Shown here: positions 45,059 through 54,853 of the stretch, in pieces | Numbering within the stretch: the first letter of the stretch is position 1 | Layout: each line of letters begins with the position of its first letter | Assembly (NCBI GenBank): GCA_965219015.1 | Contig: CBDCNH010000011.1 | Location: forward strand, 496,001-560,000 | Direction: 5' to 3' | Source of the DNA: CBDCNH01 sp965219015 | GTDB taxonomy: Bacteria; Pseudomonadota; Alphaproteobacteria; Rhodobacterales; Rhodobacteraceae | DNA: 64,000 nt | Notes under the pieces: model-generated | The model's input: only the letters and a program-made list of their open reading frames with translations | Databases searched by the model: none | What the model was told of the DNA's origin: nothing | Program-made: the position numbers and the translations under genes

Positions 45059-46140
45059 CCGAAGAGACCGATGCCGTGCCCGGCGCGCCCCATCCCCGGC
45101 TGACGCGCGCGCTTGTCGGACAGGGCGCCGCCGAGGCGGTGTTCCTCGCTTCGCTGGCGCAGGGCCGGATGCCTCACGCCTGGCTCGTCACCGGCCCGCG
45201 CGGCATAGGAAAGGCAACGCTCGCATGGCGGATCGCGCGGTTCCTGCTCGCGACGCCGCAGGACGCACCCCTCCCCGCAACGCTCGACATCGACCCCGAC
45301 ACACCCGTTGCGCGGCGGATGTCGGCGCTCTCGGAAAGCCGGCTCCTCCTCGTCCGCCGCGGCGCGGACGACAAGACGGGACGCGCCCGCGCGGTCATCA
45401 CGGTCGACGAGGTGCGCCGCATCCAGCAGTTCTTCGCGCTCGCCGCCCCCGACGGCGGGCGGCGCGTGGTCGTTGTCGATGCCGTCTGCGAGATGAACCC
45501 CAATGCCGCCAACGCGCTCCTCAAGGTGCTCGAGGAACCGCCCGCGGATGCGACGCTTCTCCTCGTCTGCCACCAGCCGGCGCGCCTGCTGCCGACGATC
45601 CGCTCGCGCTGCCGCGAGCTGCGCTGCCGGCCGCTCGATGCCGCCGACCTCGCCGTGGCGCTGGCGCCGCTCGGCCTCGATGCCGCGGCGCCCGCGCTGG
45701 CCGAGCTCTCCGCGGGCTCTGTCGGCGCCGCCGTCCCTCTCGCCGCCGAGGACGGCGTCGCAGCCTATGGGGACATTGTGCGTCTCTTCGCCGAGCACCC
45801 ACGCGTCGACCGCAGGAAAATGACGGCGCTCGCCGAAAGCGCCGGAGGCCGTGACGCCGAGGCGCGGTTCGATCTTCTCGCAAACCTCCTCGACCGCTTC
45901 CTGGCGCGCCTCGCGCGTGCCGGCGCGACGGGCGAGGCACCGACCGAAGCCGCTCCCGGCGAGGCGGCCGTGCTCGCGCGGCTCGCCCCCGATGCCGCCG
46001 TGGGCCGCATCTGGGCGGAGGCGCAGCAATCGCTCGGCGCGCGCCTGCGTGCCGGCCGGACGCTCAACCTTGACCCCGCGGCGCTTCTTCTCGATATGCT
46101 CATCGCCATGTCCGCCCCCCTCGCCGGCGTCGCCACGTGA
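45055..46140 (+). CDS. holB: DNA polymerase III subunit delta'
   Basis: A 361-aa clamp-loader subunit of the AAA+ type without ATPase activity. Conserved parts: GQGAAEAVFLASLAQGRMPH, AWLVTGPRGIGKATLAWRIA, NPNAANALLKVLEEPPADAT and PTIRSRCRELRCRPL. The GTG start at 45055 overlaps tmk; an upstream ATG at 45031 is less likely. The stop overlaps the tatD start (GTGA). Confidence 0.94.
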   Translation: MTEETDAVPGAPHPRLTRALVGQGAAEAVFLASLAQGRMPHAWLVTGPRGIGKATLAWRIARFLLATPQDAPLPATLDIDPDTPVARRMSALSESRLLLVRRGADDKTGRARAVITVDEVRRIQQFFALAAPDGGRRVVVVDAVCEMNPNAANALLKVLEEPPADATLLLVCHQPARLLPTIRSRCRELRCRPLDAADLAVALAPLGLDAAAPALAELSAGSVGAAVPLAAEDGVAAYGDIVRLFAEHPRVDRRKMTALAESAGGRDAEARFDLLANLLDRFLARLARAGATGEAPTEAAPGEAAVLARLAPDAAVGRIWAEAQQSLGARLRAGRTLNLDPAALLLDMLIAMSAPLAGVAT

Positions 46141-46928
46141 CTGCCGCCCTCACCGACAGCCACTGCCACCTCGACGACCCGGGCTTCGAGGGCGACACCG
46201 ACGGGCTCGTGGCTCGCGCGGCCGAGGCCGGCGTCGTGCGGATGGTGACGATCTGCACGCGGCTCGCCGACGAGCCGAGCGTCCGCGCCATCGCCGAGCG
46301 CCACCCTTGCGTCTGGTACGCCGCCGCCACGCATCCGATGAACGCCGCCTCCGTTCCGATGGCCACCGTCGAGGCCCTCACGGCGCTGGCGGCCCACCCC
46401 AAGTTCGTCGGCATCGGCGAGACGGGGCTCGACTACCACTACACCGCCGACAGTGCCGCACGGCAGCAGGAGAGCCTCGCCGTCCACATCGAGGCCGCCC
46501 GGCAGACCGGGTTGCCGCTGATCATCCACGCCCGCGACGCCGACGCCGACATGGCGCGGATCCTGACCGACGAGCACCGCGCGGGCGCCTTCGGCTGCGT
46601 CATGCACTGTTTTTCCTCCGGCGCGGCCCTCGCCGAGACGGCGCTCGGGCTCGGCTTCTATCTCTCGATGTCGGGCATAGCGGCGTTCCCGAAGTCGGAC
46701 GACCTGCGTGCCATCTTCGCCGCAGCACCGCGCGACCGCATCCTCGTCGAGACCGACGCGCCCTACCTCTCGCCGCCGCCGCACCGGGGCCGCCGCTGCG
46801 AGCCCGCCTATGCCGCCGACACCGCGCGCGCGGGCGCGGCCGCCCTGGGGCTCGACATCGCCGAGTTCGCGGCCCTCACGACCGCCAATTTCGAGCGCCT
46901 GTTCTCCCGCGCCGCCGGAGCCACGTGA
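46137..46928 (+). CDS. TatD-family metal-dependent hydrolase
   Basis: A 263-aa TIM-barrel hydrolase of the TatD/YcfH family, linked to DNA repair and D-aminoacyl quality control in some bacteria. Metal ligands: TDSHCHLDDPGF at residues 6-17, GETGLDYHYTAD near 95, IIHARDADADMARIL near 128, VMHCFSSG near 152 and ETDAPYLSPPPHRGRR near 203. GTG 46137 overlaps holB. It is followed directly by the MBL-fold gene. Confidence 0.93.
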   Translation: MTAALTDSHCHLDDPGFEGDTDGLVARAAEAGVVRMVTICTRLADEPSVRAIAERHPCVWYAAATHPMNAASVPMATVEALTALAAHPKFVGIGETGLDYHYTADSAARQQESLAVHIEAARQTGLPLIIHARDADADMARILTDEHRAGAFGCVMHCFSSGAALAETALGLGFYLSMSGIAAFPKSDDLRAIFAAAPRDRILVETDAPYLSPPPHRGRRCEPAYAADTARAGAAALGLDIAEFAALTTANFERLFSRAAGAT

Positions 46929-46929
46929 C

Positions 46930-47727
46930 GTGGCGACCCTCGCGTTCACCATTCTCGGCTGCGGCTCCTCGGGCGGGGTGCCGCGGCTTGGCAGCAACTG
47001 GGGGGACTGCGACCCCGCCAATCCGCTGAACCGCCGCCAGCGCTGCTCGCTCCTCGTCGAGCGGGCGGACGACGGTGGCACCACGCGCGTCCTCGTGGAC
47101 ACCTCCCCCGACATGCGCGCGCAGCTTCTGGCGGCGGGCGTCGGCACGCTCGACGCGGTGGTCTACACCCATTCCCACGCGGACCACGTCCACGGCATCG
47201 ACGATCTGCGCCAGATCGTCTTCAACCTCAGCCGACGCCTGCCGGTCTGGGCCGACGCCTCGACACGCGAGGCGCTGCTCGAGCGGTTCGGCTACGCCTT
47301 TGTGCAGCCCGAAGGCAGCCTCTACCCGCCCATCCTCGAGCTCAACGCCATCGACGGTCCCATCGAGATCGACGGTGCCGGCGGCCCGCTCCGCCTCGCG
47401 CCCTTCGCCGTCGAGCACGGCTCGATCCCCGCCCTCGGCTTTCGCGTGGGCCCCCTCGCGTACCTGCCCGACGTCTCCGCGATCCCGGAGACGGCCTGGC
47501 CCGTCCTCGCGGACCTCGACTGCTGGATCCTCGACGCGCTGCGCCGCAGGCCGCATCCGACCCACGCGCATCTCGCGCAGTCGCTCGAGTGGATCGCCCG
47601 CGCCGCCCCGCGCCGCGCGATCCTGACCAACATGCACGTCGATCTCGACCATGCGACCCTCACGGCCGAGCTGCCGCCGCATGTCGTGCCCGCGCATGAC
47701 GGCCTCCGCGTCGACTACGCGGTCTGA
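46930..47727 (+). CDS. MBL-fold phosphodiesterase (PhnP-like family)
   Basis: A 265-aa metallo-beta-lactamase-fold protein. The opening FTILGCGSSGGVPRLGSNWG, the metal motif THSHADHVHGIDDLRQIVF and LTNMHVDLDHATL are those of the PhnP/RNase Z-like subfamily that follows tatD in alphaproteobacteria. It could act as a cyclic phosphodiesterase; PhnP itself opens ribose 1,2-cyclic phosphate in the C-P lyase pathway, and no other phnP is visible in this window. GTG 46930 starts one base after the tatD stop. Confidence 0.88.
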   Translation: MATLAFTILGCGSSGGVPRLGSNWGDCDPANPLNRRQRCSLLVERADDGGTTRVLVDTSPDMRAQLLAAGVGTLDAVVYTHSHADHVHGIDDLRQIVFNLSRRLPVWADASTREALLERFGYAFVQPEGSLYPPILELNAIDGPIEIDGAGGPLRLAPFAVEHGSIPALGFRVGPLAYLPDVSAIPETAWPVLADLDCWILDALRRRPHPTHAHLAQSLEWIARAAPRRAILTNMHVDLDHATLTAELPPHVVPAHDGLRVDYAV

Positions 47728-48677
47728 TGGCGGCGCTCCTCGGCGTCATCCTCCCGGTCTTCCTCGTCATCGGGTTCGGCTACGTCGCCGTGTGGCGCGG
47801 GCTCTTCGCGGAGGCGGGCGTCGAGGGGCTGATGCGGTTCACGCAGAACTTCGCCATCCCGTGCCTTCTCTTCCGCGCGATCTCGACGCTCGACCTCGCG
47901 CAGAACTTCGACCCCGCCCTCCTCGCGAGCTTCTACACCGGAGCCGTGACGGGCTTCGTGGTCGGGCTCGTCGGCGCGAGGCTGATCTTCGGCCGGCCCT
48001 GGGAGGATGCCGTGGCGATCGGCTTCGTGGGGCTCTTCTCGAACTCGCTGCTGCTCGGCCTGCCGATCACCGAGCGTGCTTTCGGACCCGACGCGCTCAC
48101 CGGCAACTACGCGATCGTCGCGATCCACTCGCCGTTCTGCTACGCGCTCGGGATCACCGCGATGGAGGTCGTGCGCGGGCGGCGCGAGGGTGCGGGCCTG
48201 GGCATCAGGGCGACGGCGCTCCGCGTCCTGCGGGCGATGTTCCGCAACGGGCTCGTCATCGGCATCACGCTCGGATTTGCCGTCAACCTCACCGGGTTCC
48301 CGCTCCCGGCACCGGTGCGCGATGCGATCGACCTCATGGTCCGCGCGGCCCTGCCGGCGGCGCTCTTCGGGCTTGGCGGCGTGCTCTACCGCTACCGCCC
48401 CGAAGGCGACCTGCGGACCATCGGCTTCATCTGCGTGGTGTCGCTGGTCCTGCATCCCGCCGTGGTCTGGGGGCTCGGGCGCGCGCTCGGGCTGAGCGAC
48501 GCGCAGTTCCGCTCCGCTGTCGTCACGGCGGCGATGGCGCCGGGCGTCAACGCATACCTCTTCGCCAATCTCTACGGCGTGGCCCGCCGCGTCGCCGCTT
48601 CGGCGGTGCTCGTCGGGACCGGGGCGTCGCTCGTCACCGTCTGGGTGTGGCTGGCGCTCCTGCACCGCGCGACGTGA
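47727..48677 (+). CDS. AEC-family membrane transporter
   Basis: A 316-aa membrane protein with about ten hydrophobic segments and the layout of the auxin efflux carrier (AEC) family: VILPVFLVIGFGYVAVWRGL at the start, RFTQNFAIPCLLFRAISTL, GLFSNSLLLGLPITERAFG and TAAMAPGVNAYLFANLYGVA. Members move organic acids or similar solutes. The ATG overlaps the MBL gene stop (TGATG). Confidence 0.9.
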   Translation: MAALLGVILPVFLVIGFGYVAVWRGLFAEAGVEGLMRFTQNFAIPCLLFRAISTLDLAQNFDPALLASFYTGAVTGFVVGLVGARLIFGRPWEDAVAIGFVGLFSNSLLLGLPITERAFGPDALTGNYAIVAIHSPFCYALGITAMEVVRGRREGAGLGIRATALRVLRAMFRNGLVIGITLGFAVNLTGFPLPAPVRDAIDLMVRAALPAALFGLGGVLYRYRPEGDLRTIGFICVVSLVLHPAVVWGLGRALGLSDAQFRSAVVTAAMAPGVNAYLFANLYGVARRVAASAVLVGTGASLVTVWVWLALLHRAT

Positions 48678-48764
48678 TCGCGTCGAGACCGTTCGCCTCG
48701 CTGAAGCTCGCGGTGCGGGAGGAAGACAGCGCGGCCTGCCTGATCGTCGGCGGTGCGCGTTCGA

Positions 48765-50522
48765 CTATTCCGCGACGAACTCCGTACGTTGCGGCTCGAA
48801 CGCAGCGACCGCCCGGTCGATCTCGGCAAGGAGGAGCCCCTGTTGCAGTGGCTTCGAGAGATACCCGGTGAGCCCGAGGGCGAGGTAGCTGTCGCGGTCT
48901 CCGGCGGAGGCGTCGGCGGTGAGCGCGATCACGGGGATATGCGCCATCCGGTAGGGCGGGCCCTGCATGGCGCGGAACGCGGTCTTTCCGTCCATCACCG
49001 GCATGTGCATGTCGAGGAGCACGAGATCGACGTCGTGGCGCAGAAGCTGATCCAGCGCCTCTTGCCCGTTCTCGGCCTCGACGATGCGAAAGCCGGTCTG
49101 GTGCAAGAAGGCGCGCGCGATGTAGCGGTTCGAGCCGTTGTCGTCGACGAGGAGCACCGTCCGCCCGGCGAAACGGCCGGGCGTCGCGGCAATGCTGGGG
49201 GACACGCGCTCCGCAAGGCCGGGCGTCGCGATGCGGGGCGCATGCCCCGCCACGATCTCGAGCGTGAAGGTCGATCCCACCCCCGGCTCGGAGGTCAGCG
49301 TGATATCGCCGTGCATGAGGCGCGCCAGCCCGCGCGAGATCGAGAGCCCGAGCCCGGTCCCCGAGGCGGCGCGGTTGGCGCTTTCATCGACCTGAATGAA
49401 GTTCGCGAAAAGCCGGCCGATGCTGTCGCGCGCGATGCCGGTCCCTGTGTCGCTGATCGCGATACGGACCTGCCAACCCTGCGGGGCCGCCGCTCCCGTC
49501 GCCTTCACGCGGATGCTTCCGGTATCGGTGAACTTGACGGCATTGGAGAGAAGGTTGTTGAGGATCTGGCACAGCCTGAGCGCGTCGAACTCGAGATCAT
49601 GCGGCAGGACCGGGTCGATCTCGACCGTGAGCGAGAGCCCCTTGGCTTCGGCGACGGGGCGGAAAAGACCTGCGGTTGCGCGTATGCTGTCGGCGATGTC
49701 GCCGACCTCCGGGCGGATCTCGAGCTTGCCGGCCTCGACCTTGGCCTGGTCGAGCACGTCATCGACAAGCGCCTTCAGCGTCCCGGCGGACCGCTGCAAG
49801 ATCGTGACCCGCTCGCGGAAGAGCCGCGGGTCCGGGTTGTCGCCGAGGATCTGCGCGATGCCGAGGATGCCGTTGAGCGGAGTGCGGATCTCGTGGCTCA
49901 TGGCAGCGACGAAGCGGCTCTTCGCTCGGCTCGCCTCCTGCGCCTCGTCGCTCGCCTGGATGAGCTGGCGGTGGGTCTTGTGCATGTCCCAGAACGACCG
50001 GCCGAGGTAGACGAGCATGATCACGAGCACCGTCGTTCCGACGAACGCGTCGAGCGGTGCCTCGAAGCGGATGAGGTAGATCATGACGGACCCGGTAAAG
50101 CCCAGCACGATCGGCAGCGCCGTCGCGATGCCGAAGAGGATATGGTGCGAGCGCAGCACCAGCGAATGGATCAGCGCGCTGACGAAGACCGCGAAGGCGA
50201 ACACCTTGGGGGTCAGCCCGGGGGACCACCACAGCAGATAGGGCGTGACCGAATAGACCGTAGCGCCGACGAGGGAGGAGCCGAGCAGCCAGGCGTAGTT
50301 CGCGCGCGTCACGCCGCGGCGCATCCGCCGGACCACCACCAGGCCCCACATCTCGACCAGAATGTAGACAACCGCCACCGACGCGACCAAGGGCCCCGGG
50401 AGGTAGGCCCAGGCCAAGAGCTGGACCGACAGCGTCGCGAATGCCCGTGCGCCGAGGTCGCCGAGGGTCGCCTCGTTCTGGAGCGCGATCTTCGGATCCT
50501 GGGGATCCCAAAGCTTCAACAT
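48765..50522 (-). CDS. hybrid histidine kinase with receiver domain
   Basis: A 585-aa inner-membrane sensor kinase. The N-terminal ~180 residues hold five or six membrane helices; then a coiled-coil linker, the phospho-acceptor box VAAMSHEIRTPLNGILGIAQ (His near 210), the ATPase with LSNAVKFTDTGS, SDTGTGIARDS and ASGTGLGLSISRGLARLMHG, and a C-terminal receiver (LVDDNGSNRYIARAFL, acceptor Asp in LVLLDMHMPVMDG, Lys in YLSKPLQQG). It ends in a soluble tail. The signal and partner regulator are unknown; it stands alone. Confidence 0.93.
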   Translation of the reverse strand: MLKLWDPQDPKIALQNEATLGDLGARAFATLSVQLLAWAYLPGPLVASVAVVYILVEMWGLVVVRRMRRGVTRANYAWLLGSSLVGATVYSVTPYLLWWSPGLTPKVFAFAVFVSALIHSLVLRSHHILFGIATALPIVLGFTGSVMIYLIRFEAPLDAFVGTTVLVIMLVYLGRSFWDMHKTHRQLIQASDEAQEASRAKSRFVAAMSHEIRTPLNGILGIAQILGDNPDPRLFRERVTILQRSAGTLKALVDDVLDQAKVEAGKLEIRPEVGDIADSIRATAGLFRPVAEAKGLSLTVEIDPVLPHDLEFDALRLCQILNNLLSNAVKFTDTGSIRVKATGAAAPQGWQVRIAISDTGTGIARDSIGRLFANFIQVDESANRAASGTGLGLSISRGLARLMHGDITLTSEPGVGSTFTLEIVAGHAPRIATPGLAERVSPSIAATPGRFAGRTVLLVDDNGSNRYIARAFLHQTGFRIVEAENGQEALDQLLRHDVDLVLLDMHMPVMDGKTAFRAMQGPPYRMAHIPVIALTADASAGDRDSYLALGLTGYLSKPLQQGLLLAEIDRAVAAFEPQRTEFVAE

Positions 50523-50629
50523 CCGACGGCCATCCCGTTACGCCAGCATCAGCTAGCGCCCAAAACAATAACAATACGTTTGCGGGAGCTTGACTCGCCA
50601 GTGGTCATGTCAAGCCGAAAGCCTCGTCA

Positions 50630-50716
50630 TGGTGCGGTCGAAAGGACTCGAACCTTCACGGGAGTTACCCCACAGCGACCTCAACGCTGCGCGTCTACCA
50701 ATTCCGCCACGACCGC
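50630..50716 (-). tRNA. tRNA-Leu(GAG)
   Basis: The 87-base minus-strand sequence forms a class II tRNA: acceptor GCGGTCG/CGACCGC, D-arm with GGCGGAATTGGTAGACGC, anticodon stem CAGCG with loop TTGAGGT (anticodon GAG), long variable arm, T-arm AAGGTTCGAGTCCTT, discriminator A and encoded CCA. Confidence 0.95.
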
Positions 50717-50810
50717 ATCTGACGTGGTGGCGGGGTCTTAGACGCTCGCGTGTGGCATCTCAAGAGGCGAGTTGCGGCGCGCCGGCCGCGTATCCGGCGC
50801 GCCACGGTCC

Positions 50811-52172
50811 TCAGTTGCCGAAGCGCGGGAGCGTCGGCGCGGCGTCCGGCTGCGAGGCGAAGGCGGGCAAGCCGGCGTCCGCCTTTTCGCTGCGCCCGCC
50901 GACCCTGTAGGCCGCCTTGCGGATCACGTCGGCCCGGCCTGGCTGCCCGGGCACGAACACTGCCGGCGTCCCGTTGTCGAGCGCATCGAGGGCGGTGTCG
51001 TACCATGCGAGCGCCAGATCCGGACGCTTCGACACGCCAAAGCCCTGGGCGAGATGATGGCCAAGCAACTCCGCGTAGACCTTGTCGCCGAGCGTCGTGA
51101 GGAGCAGCGCCGATCCGATCGCCACATCCATGTTGTCAGTCCGGTAGCCGACCGAGAGGCAGATCTTCGCCGTCGCCTCGAGCTGCGCGGGCGCCATCCC
51201 GGTGGTCAGGATGAAGCTCGACACCGACTGCGTGACCTCCGCTTCGGGCTTCAACGACAGCTCCGCCACCTGGTCCTTCAGCGCCGGCCCGAACGTCGCG
51301 CATTGCGCCGCGATCTCCTGCGGCGTGAAGCCCTGCACCTTGGCCGCCATGTCCTCGCCCTGGGCGATGGCATAGGTCCGCGCGAGGCAGAACTGCTCGC
51401 CGAGCGCCACCGAGGGGTCGGTCATGCTGGCGACCGTCATGTAGCCGCCATTGGTGTTGGTCAGCAGGCTTACCTTGTTGCAATGCGACGCGAGCGAGGC
51501 CTGCACGGACTGATCGCCGCCGAGGAAGCTCGGGAGCGCCGGGCCGGCAAAGGACGGCACCGCGGGCGCCGATGGCTCGGGCTCCGGCGTCAGCGCCATG
51601 ACCTGCGGCACCGCCGGTGCCACTTCCGGTTCGGGCGCGGGAGCGTAGACCTGCTGCGGCGCGGCCTGCGGCACGCCCGCGGCCTCGTCGCGGTAGGCCA
51701 GCAAGAGCCCGCGCGGACCCTGTCCGTTGGCCGCGATCTGCTGCTGCGTCAGTGCGCCTCCGGCCAGCGCGCGCTGATACGACGTCACGAGGAAGCTGCG
51801 CTCGTAGTCGGAGAGCTGCCCGGTCGGGCCGTATCCCATGTGCGTCTGGTACTGGCTGATCGCGCTTCGGGTGCCGGAGCCGACGATGCCGTCCGGCGAG
51901 CCGGCGGGGAAGCCGAAATAGTTGAGCGCGACCTGCACCTCGCGGTTCTGCTCGCGCTGGTAGGAGCTCGGCCCGACGCGGACATAGGAGCGCCGCACCA
52001 CGGTCGGCTGACGGTTCTTGCTGGCTTCGTTGACGATGATCCCGCTGACAAGGCCGCCGACCAGCCCGCCGACAAGCCCGCTGTCGGCGGCGGCGCGGGT
52101 GGCCGGCGCCGCGGCGATGGCGAGCGCCATGCCCGCGCCCATGATGCGGCCCGTGCTCTTCTTGATACCCAT
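50811..52172 (-). CDS. secreted peptidoglycan-binding-domain protein
   Basis: A 453-aa exported protein. The signal peptide ends near APATRAAA and is followed by a glycine-zipper-like stretch (GLVGGLVGGLVSGIIV). A peptidoglycan-binding type 1 domain (NREVQVALNYFGFPAGSPDG, GSGTRSAISQYQTHMGYGPT) lies at about residues 75-125, then a Pro/Ala linker and a helical C-terminal domain with several Cys (ASHCNKVSLL, EQFCLARTYA, AAQCATFGPA, TAKICLSVGY), with no recognised catalytic motif. It may anchor to or sense the cell wall. Confidence 0.82.
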   Translation of the reverse strand: MGIKKSTGRIMGAGMALAIAAAPATRAAADSGLVGGLVGGLVSGIIVNEASKNRQPTVVRRSYVRVGPSSYQREQNREVQVALNYFGFPAGSPDGIVGSGTRSAISQYQTHMGYGPTGQLSDYERSFLVTSYQRALAGGALTQQQIAANGQGPRGLLLAYRDEAAGVPQAAPQQVYAPAPEPEVAPAVPQVMALTPEPEPSAPAVPSFAGPALPSFLGGDQSVQASLASHCNKVSLLTNTNGGYMTVASMTDPSVALGEQFCLARTYAIAQGEDMAAKVQGFTPQEIAAQCATFGPALKDQVAELSLKPEAEVTQSVSSFILTTGMAPAQLEATAKICLSVGYRTDNMDVAIGSALLLTTLGDKVYAELLGHHLAQGFGVSKRPDLALAWYDTALDALDNGTPAVFVPGQPGRADVIRKAAYRVGGRSEKADAGLPAFASQPDAAPTLPRFGN

Positions 52173-52285
52173 GTGCTTGTTCCTCTACACAGACGCGTGG
52201 ACATTATCACGTCGGGGACGCGATGCCTTCCCAAAAAATGCCTCGGAACGCAGCGATCGGCATCCGCTCGCGGGACCGGCGCTGA

Positions 52286-52945
52286 GTGGTCGACTGGATC
52301 CGGTCGCCTGGCCCGGTGGCCTATGGTCTTGCCGTGGCCGAGATGGAGGCCCGCGTTGCGAGGATCGCCGCGGGGACGGCGCCGGAGGCCGTCTGGCTGC
52401 TCGAGCATCCGGCGCTCTACACCGCGGGCACCAGCGCCCGGGCGGCCGATCTCGTCGATCCCGGCCGCTTTCCGGTGCATGCGACCGGGCGGGGCGGGCA
52501 GTACACCTACCACGGTCCGGGGCAGCGCGTCGTCTACGTGATGCTGGATCTCAATCGCCGCGGCCGCGACGTCCGGCGCTTCGTGACGGCGCTCGAGACC
52601 TGGGTGATCGCGGCGCTGGCGCGCTTCGGCGTCGCGGGCGAGCGGCGGCGGGGACGCGTCGGCGTCTGGGTGGCGCATCCCGAAGGCGAGGCGAAGATCG
52701 CGGCCATCGGTGTCAAGCTCCGCCGCTGGGTGAGCTTCCACGGCCTTGCCATCAACGTGGACCCCGACCTCGGCCACTACGCCGGCATCGTCGCATGCGG
52801 ACTGCCGGGATACCGCGTCACCAGCCTGGCCGATCTCGGTCACGACGTCTCCATGGCCGACCTCGACGCCGCCCTCTCCGCCACGTTCGACGCCACCTTC
52901 GGCGTTCGGGCGCGCACGTCCCCGGGCGAGGTCATCACGACGTAG
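52286..52945 (+). CDS. lipB: lipoyl(octanoyl) transferase
   Basis: A 219-aa LipB, which moves octanoyl from acyl carrier protein onto lipoyl domains, the first step of lipoate synthesis. Conserved features: LEHPALYTAGTSARAADL, ATGRGGQYTYHGPGQRVVY, the active-site Lys in AKIAAIGVKLRRWVSFHG, and the catalytic Cys in GIVACGLPGYRVTSLADLG. The start is GTG 52286. It precedes ctaD, with about 190 bases between. Confidence 0.95.
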   Translation: MVDWIRSPGPVAYGLAVAEMEARVARIAAGTAPEAVWLLEHPALYTAGTSARAADLVDPGRFPVHATGRGGQYTYHGPGQRVVYVMLDLNRRGRDVRRFVTALETWVIAALARFGVAGERRRGRVGVWVAHPEGEAKIAAIGVKLRRWVSFHGLAINVDPDLGHYAGIVACGLPGYRVTSLADLGHDVSMADLDAALSATFDATFGVRARTSPGEVITT

Positions 52946-53138
52946 GCGGACCCCGCGCGACGCGGCCCTATCCGGACGACAGACGACGGGACCATCGCCC
53001 CGCATGGCCGACCCGTCGAGCGACAGCCGGACGCCAACCCTGCGACCGTCTGGTCCTTGCCCGCCGGCTTCGGCTTGCCTAGAACCCCCTACGAGACCGC
53101 GACGCACACACGCCGCGCGAGGCGAACCGGAGGCACGC

Positions 53139-54812
53139 ATGGCTGACGCAGCGATTCACGACCACGAGGCTCACGGCCGGCGCGGGTTCTTCACCCGGTG
53201 GTTCATGTCGACGAACCACAAGGACATCGGCATCCTCTACATCTTCGCGGCCGGCTTCGTGGGCTTCGTGTCCGTCGCCTTCACCGTCTACATGCGGCTC
53301 GAGCTGATGTACCCGGGCGTGCAGTACATGTGCGTGGAAGGCATGCGCTTCACCGCTGCCGCCGCGGGCGAATGCACGCCGAACGGGCACCTGTGGAACA
53401 CGATCATCACCGCGCACGGCATCCTGATGATGTTCTTCGTGGTGATCCCGGCGCTCTTCGGGGGCTTCGGCAACTTCTTCATGCCGCTGATGATCGGCGC
53501 GCCCGACATGGCGTTCCCGCGCCTCAACAACCTGTCGTACTGGCTCTACATCGCGGGCACCACGCTTGCCTTCTCCTCGGTGTTCGCGCCCGGCGGCGAC
53601 GGGCAGACCGGCTCCGGCATCGGCTGGGTGCTCAATCCGCCGCTCTCGACGAGCGAAGGCGGGTACGCCACGGACCTGCAGATCTTCGCGCTGCACCTAT
53701 CGGGCGCCTCGTCGATCCTCGGCGCGATCAACATGATCACGACGTTCCTCAACATGCGCGCGCCCGGCATGACGCTGCACAAGGTGCCGCTCTTCGCCTG
53801 GTCGATCTTCGTCACCGCCTGGCTCATCCTGCTGTCGCTGCCCGTCCTTGCCGGCGCGATCACGATGCTGCTGACCGACCGCAACTTCGGCACCTCGTTC
53901 TTCCAGGTCGCGGGCGGCGGCGACCCGATCCTCTACCAGCACATCTTCTGGTTCTTCGGGCACCCCGAGGTCTACATCATCATCCTGCCGGGCTTCGGCA
54001 TCATCAGCCACGTGATCTCGACGTTCTCGCGCAAGCCGATCTTCGGCTATCTGCCGATGGTCTACGCGCTCGTCGCGATCGGCGCGCTCGGCTTCGTCGT
54101 CTGGGCGCACCACATGTACACCGTGGGCCTGAGCGTGACGCAGCAGTCCTACTTCATGCTCGCCACGATGGTCATCGCGGTGCCGACCGGCATCAAGGTG
54201 TTCTCGTGGATCGCGACGATGTGGGGCGGCTCGATCGAGTTCAAGACGCCGATGCTCTGGGCGTTCGGGTTTCTCTTCCTCTTCACCGCCGGCGGCGTGA
54301 CGGGGATCATCCTGAGCCAGGCGGCCGTGGACCGCGTCTATCACGACACCTACTACGTCGTGGCGCACTTCCACTACGTCATGTCGCTCGGCACGGTGTT
54401 CGCGATCTTTGCAGGCGTCTACTACTGGATCGGCAAGATGTCGGGCCGGCAGTACCCGGAATGGGCGGGCAAGACGCACTTCTGGATGATGTTCATCGGC
54501 TCGAACCTGACGTTCTTCCCGCAGCACTTCCTCGGCCGCCAGGGGATGCCGCGGCGGTACATCGACTACCCGGAGGCCTTCGCGCAGTGGAACTACGTGT
54601 CCTCGCTCGGCGCGTTCCTCTCGTTCGCGTCGTTCCTGTTCTTCATCGGGATCATCGCCTACACGCTTCTCGCGGGCAAGCGCGTCACCCAGAACAACTA
54701 CTGGAACGAGTACGCCGACACGCTCGAGTGGACCCTGCCCTCGCCGCCGCCCGAGCACACCTTCGAGACGCTGCCGAAGCCGTCCGACTGGGACCGCAGC
54801 CACGCGCATTGA
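53139..54812 (+). CDS. ctaD: cytochrome c oxidase subunit I
   Basis: The catalytic heme-copper subunit of aa3-type oxidase, in the inner membrane with twelve helices; 557 aa is normal. Heme and copper ligands are visible: TIITAHGILMMFF, FWFFGHPEVYIIILPGFGII with the His-Tyr pair, VWAHHMYTVG, and VVAHFHYVMSLGTVFAIFAG near the end. The start ATG 53139 has CGGAGG upstream. The other subunits are not adjacent in the visible sequence. A strong terminator follows. Confidence 0.98.
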   Translation: MADAAIHDHEAHGRRGFFTRWFMSTNHKDIGILYIFAAGFVGFVSVAFTVYMRLELMYPGVQYMCVEGMRFTAAAAGECTPNGHLWNTIITAHGILMMFFVVIPALFGGFGNFFMPLMIGAPDMAFPRLNNLSYWLYIAGTTLAFSSVFAPGGDGQTGSGIGWVLNPPLSTSEGGYATDLQIFALHLSGASSILGAINMITTFLNMRAPGMTLHKVPLFAWSIFVTAWLILLSLPVLAGAITMLLTDRNFGTSFFQVAGGGDPILYQHIFWFFGHPEVYIIILPGFGIISHVISTFSRKPIFGYLPMVYALVAIGALGFVVWAHHMYTVGLSVTQQSYFMLATMVIAVPTGIKVFSWIATMWGGSIEFKTPMLWAFGFLFLFTAGGVTGIILSQAAVDRVYHDTYYVVAHFHYVMSLGTVFAIFAGVYYWIGKMSGRQYPEWAGKTHFWMMFIGSNLTFFPQHFLGRQGMPRRYIDYPEAFAQWNYVSSLGAFLSFASFLFFIGIIAYTLLAGKRVTQNNYWNEYADTLEWTLPSPPPEHTFETLPKPSDWDRSHAH

Positions 54813-54829
54813 GGGACGCCTGATCCCGG

Positions 54830-54853
54830 AAGGCCCGGCATCTGCCGGGCCTT
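54830..54853 (+). terminator. rho-independent terminator of ctaD
   Basis: An 11-bp inverted repeat (AAGGCCCGGCA / TGCCGGGCCTT) starts 18 bases after the ctaD stop and ends in a short T run. It is the clearest plus-strand terminator in the window. Confidence 0.8.
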
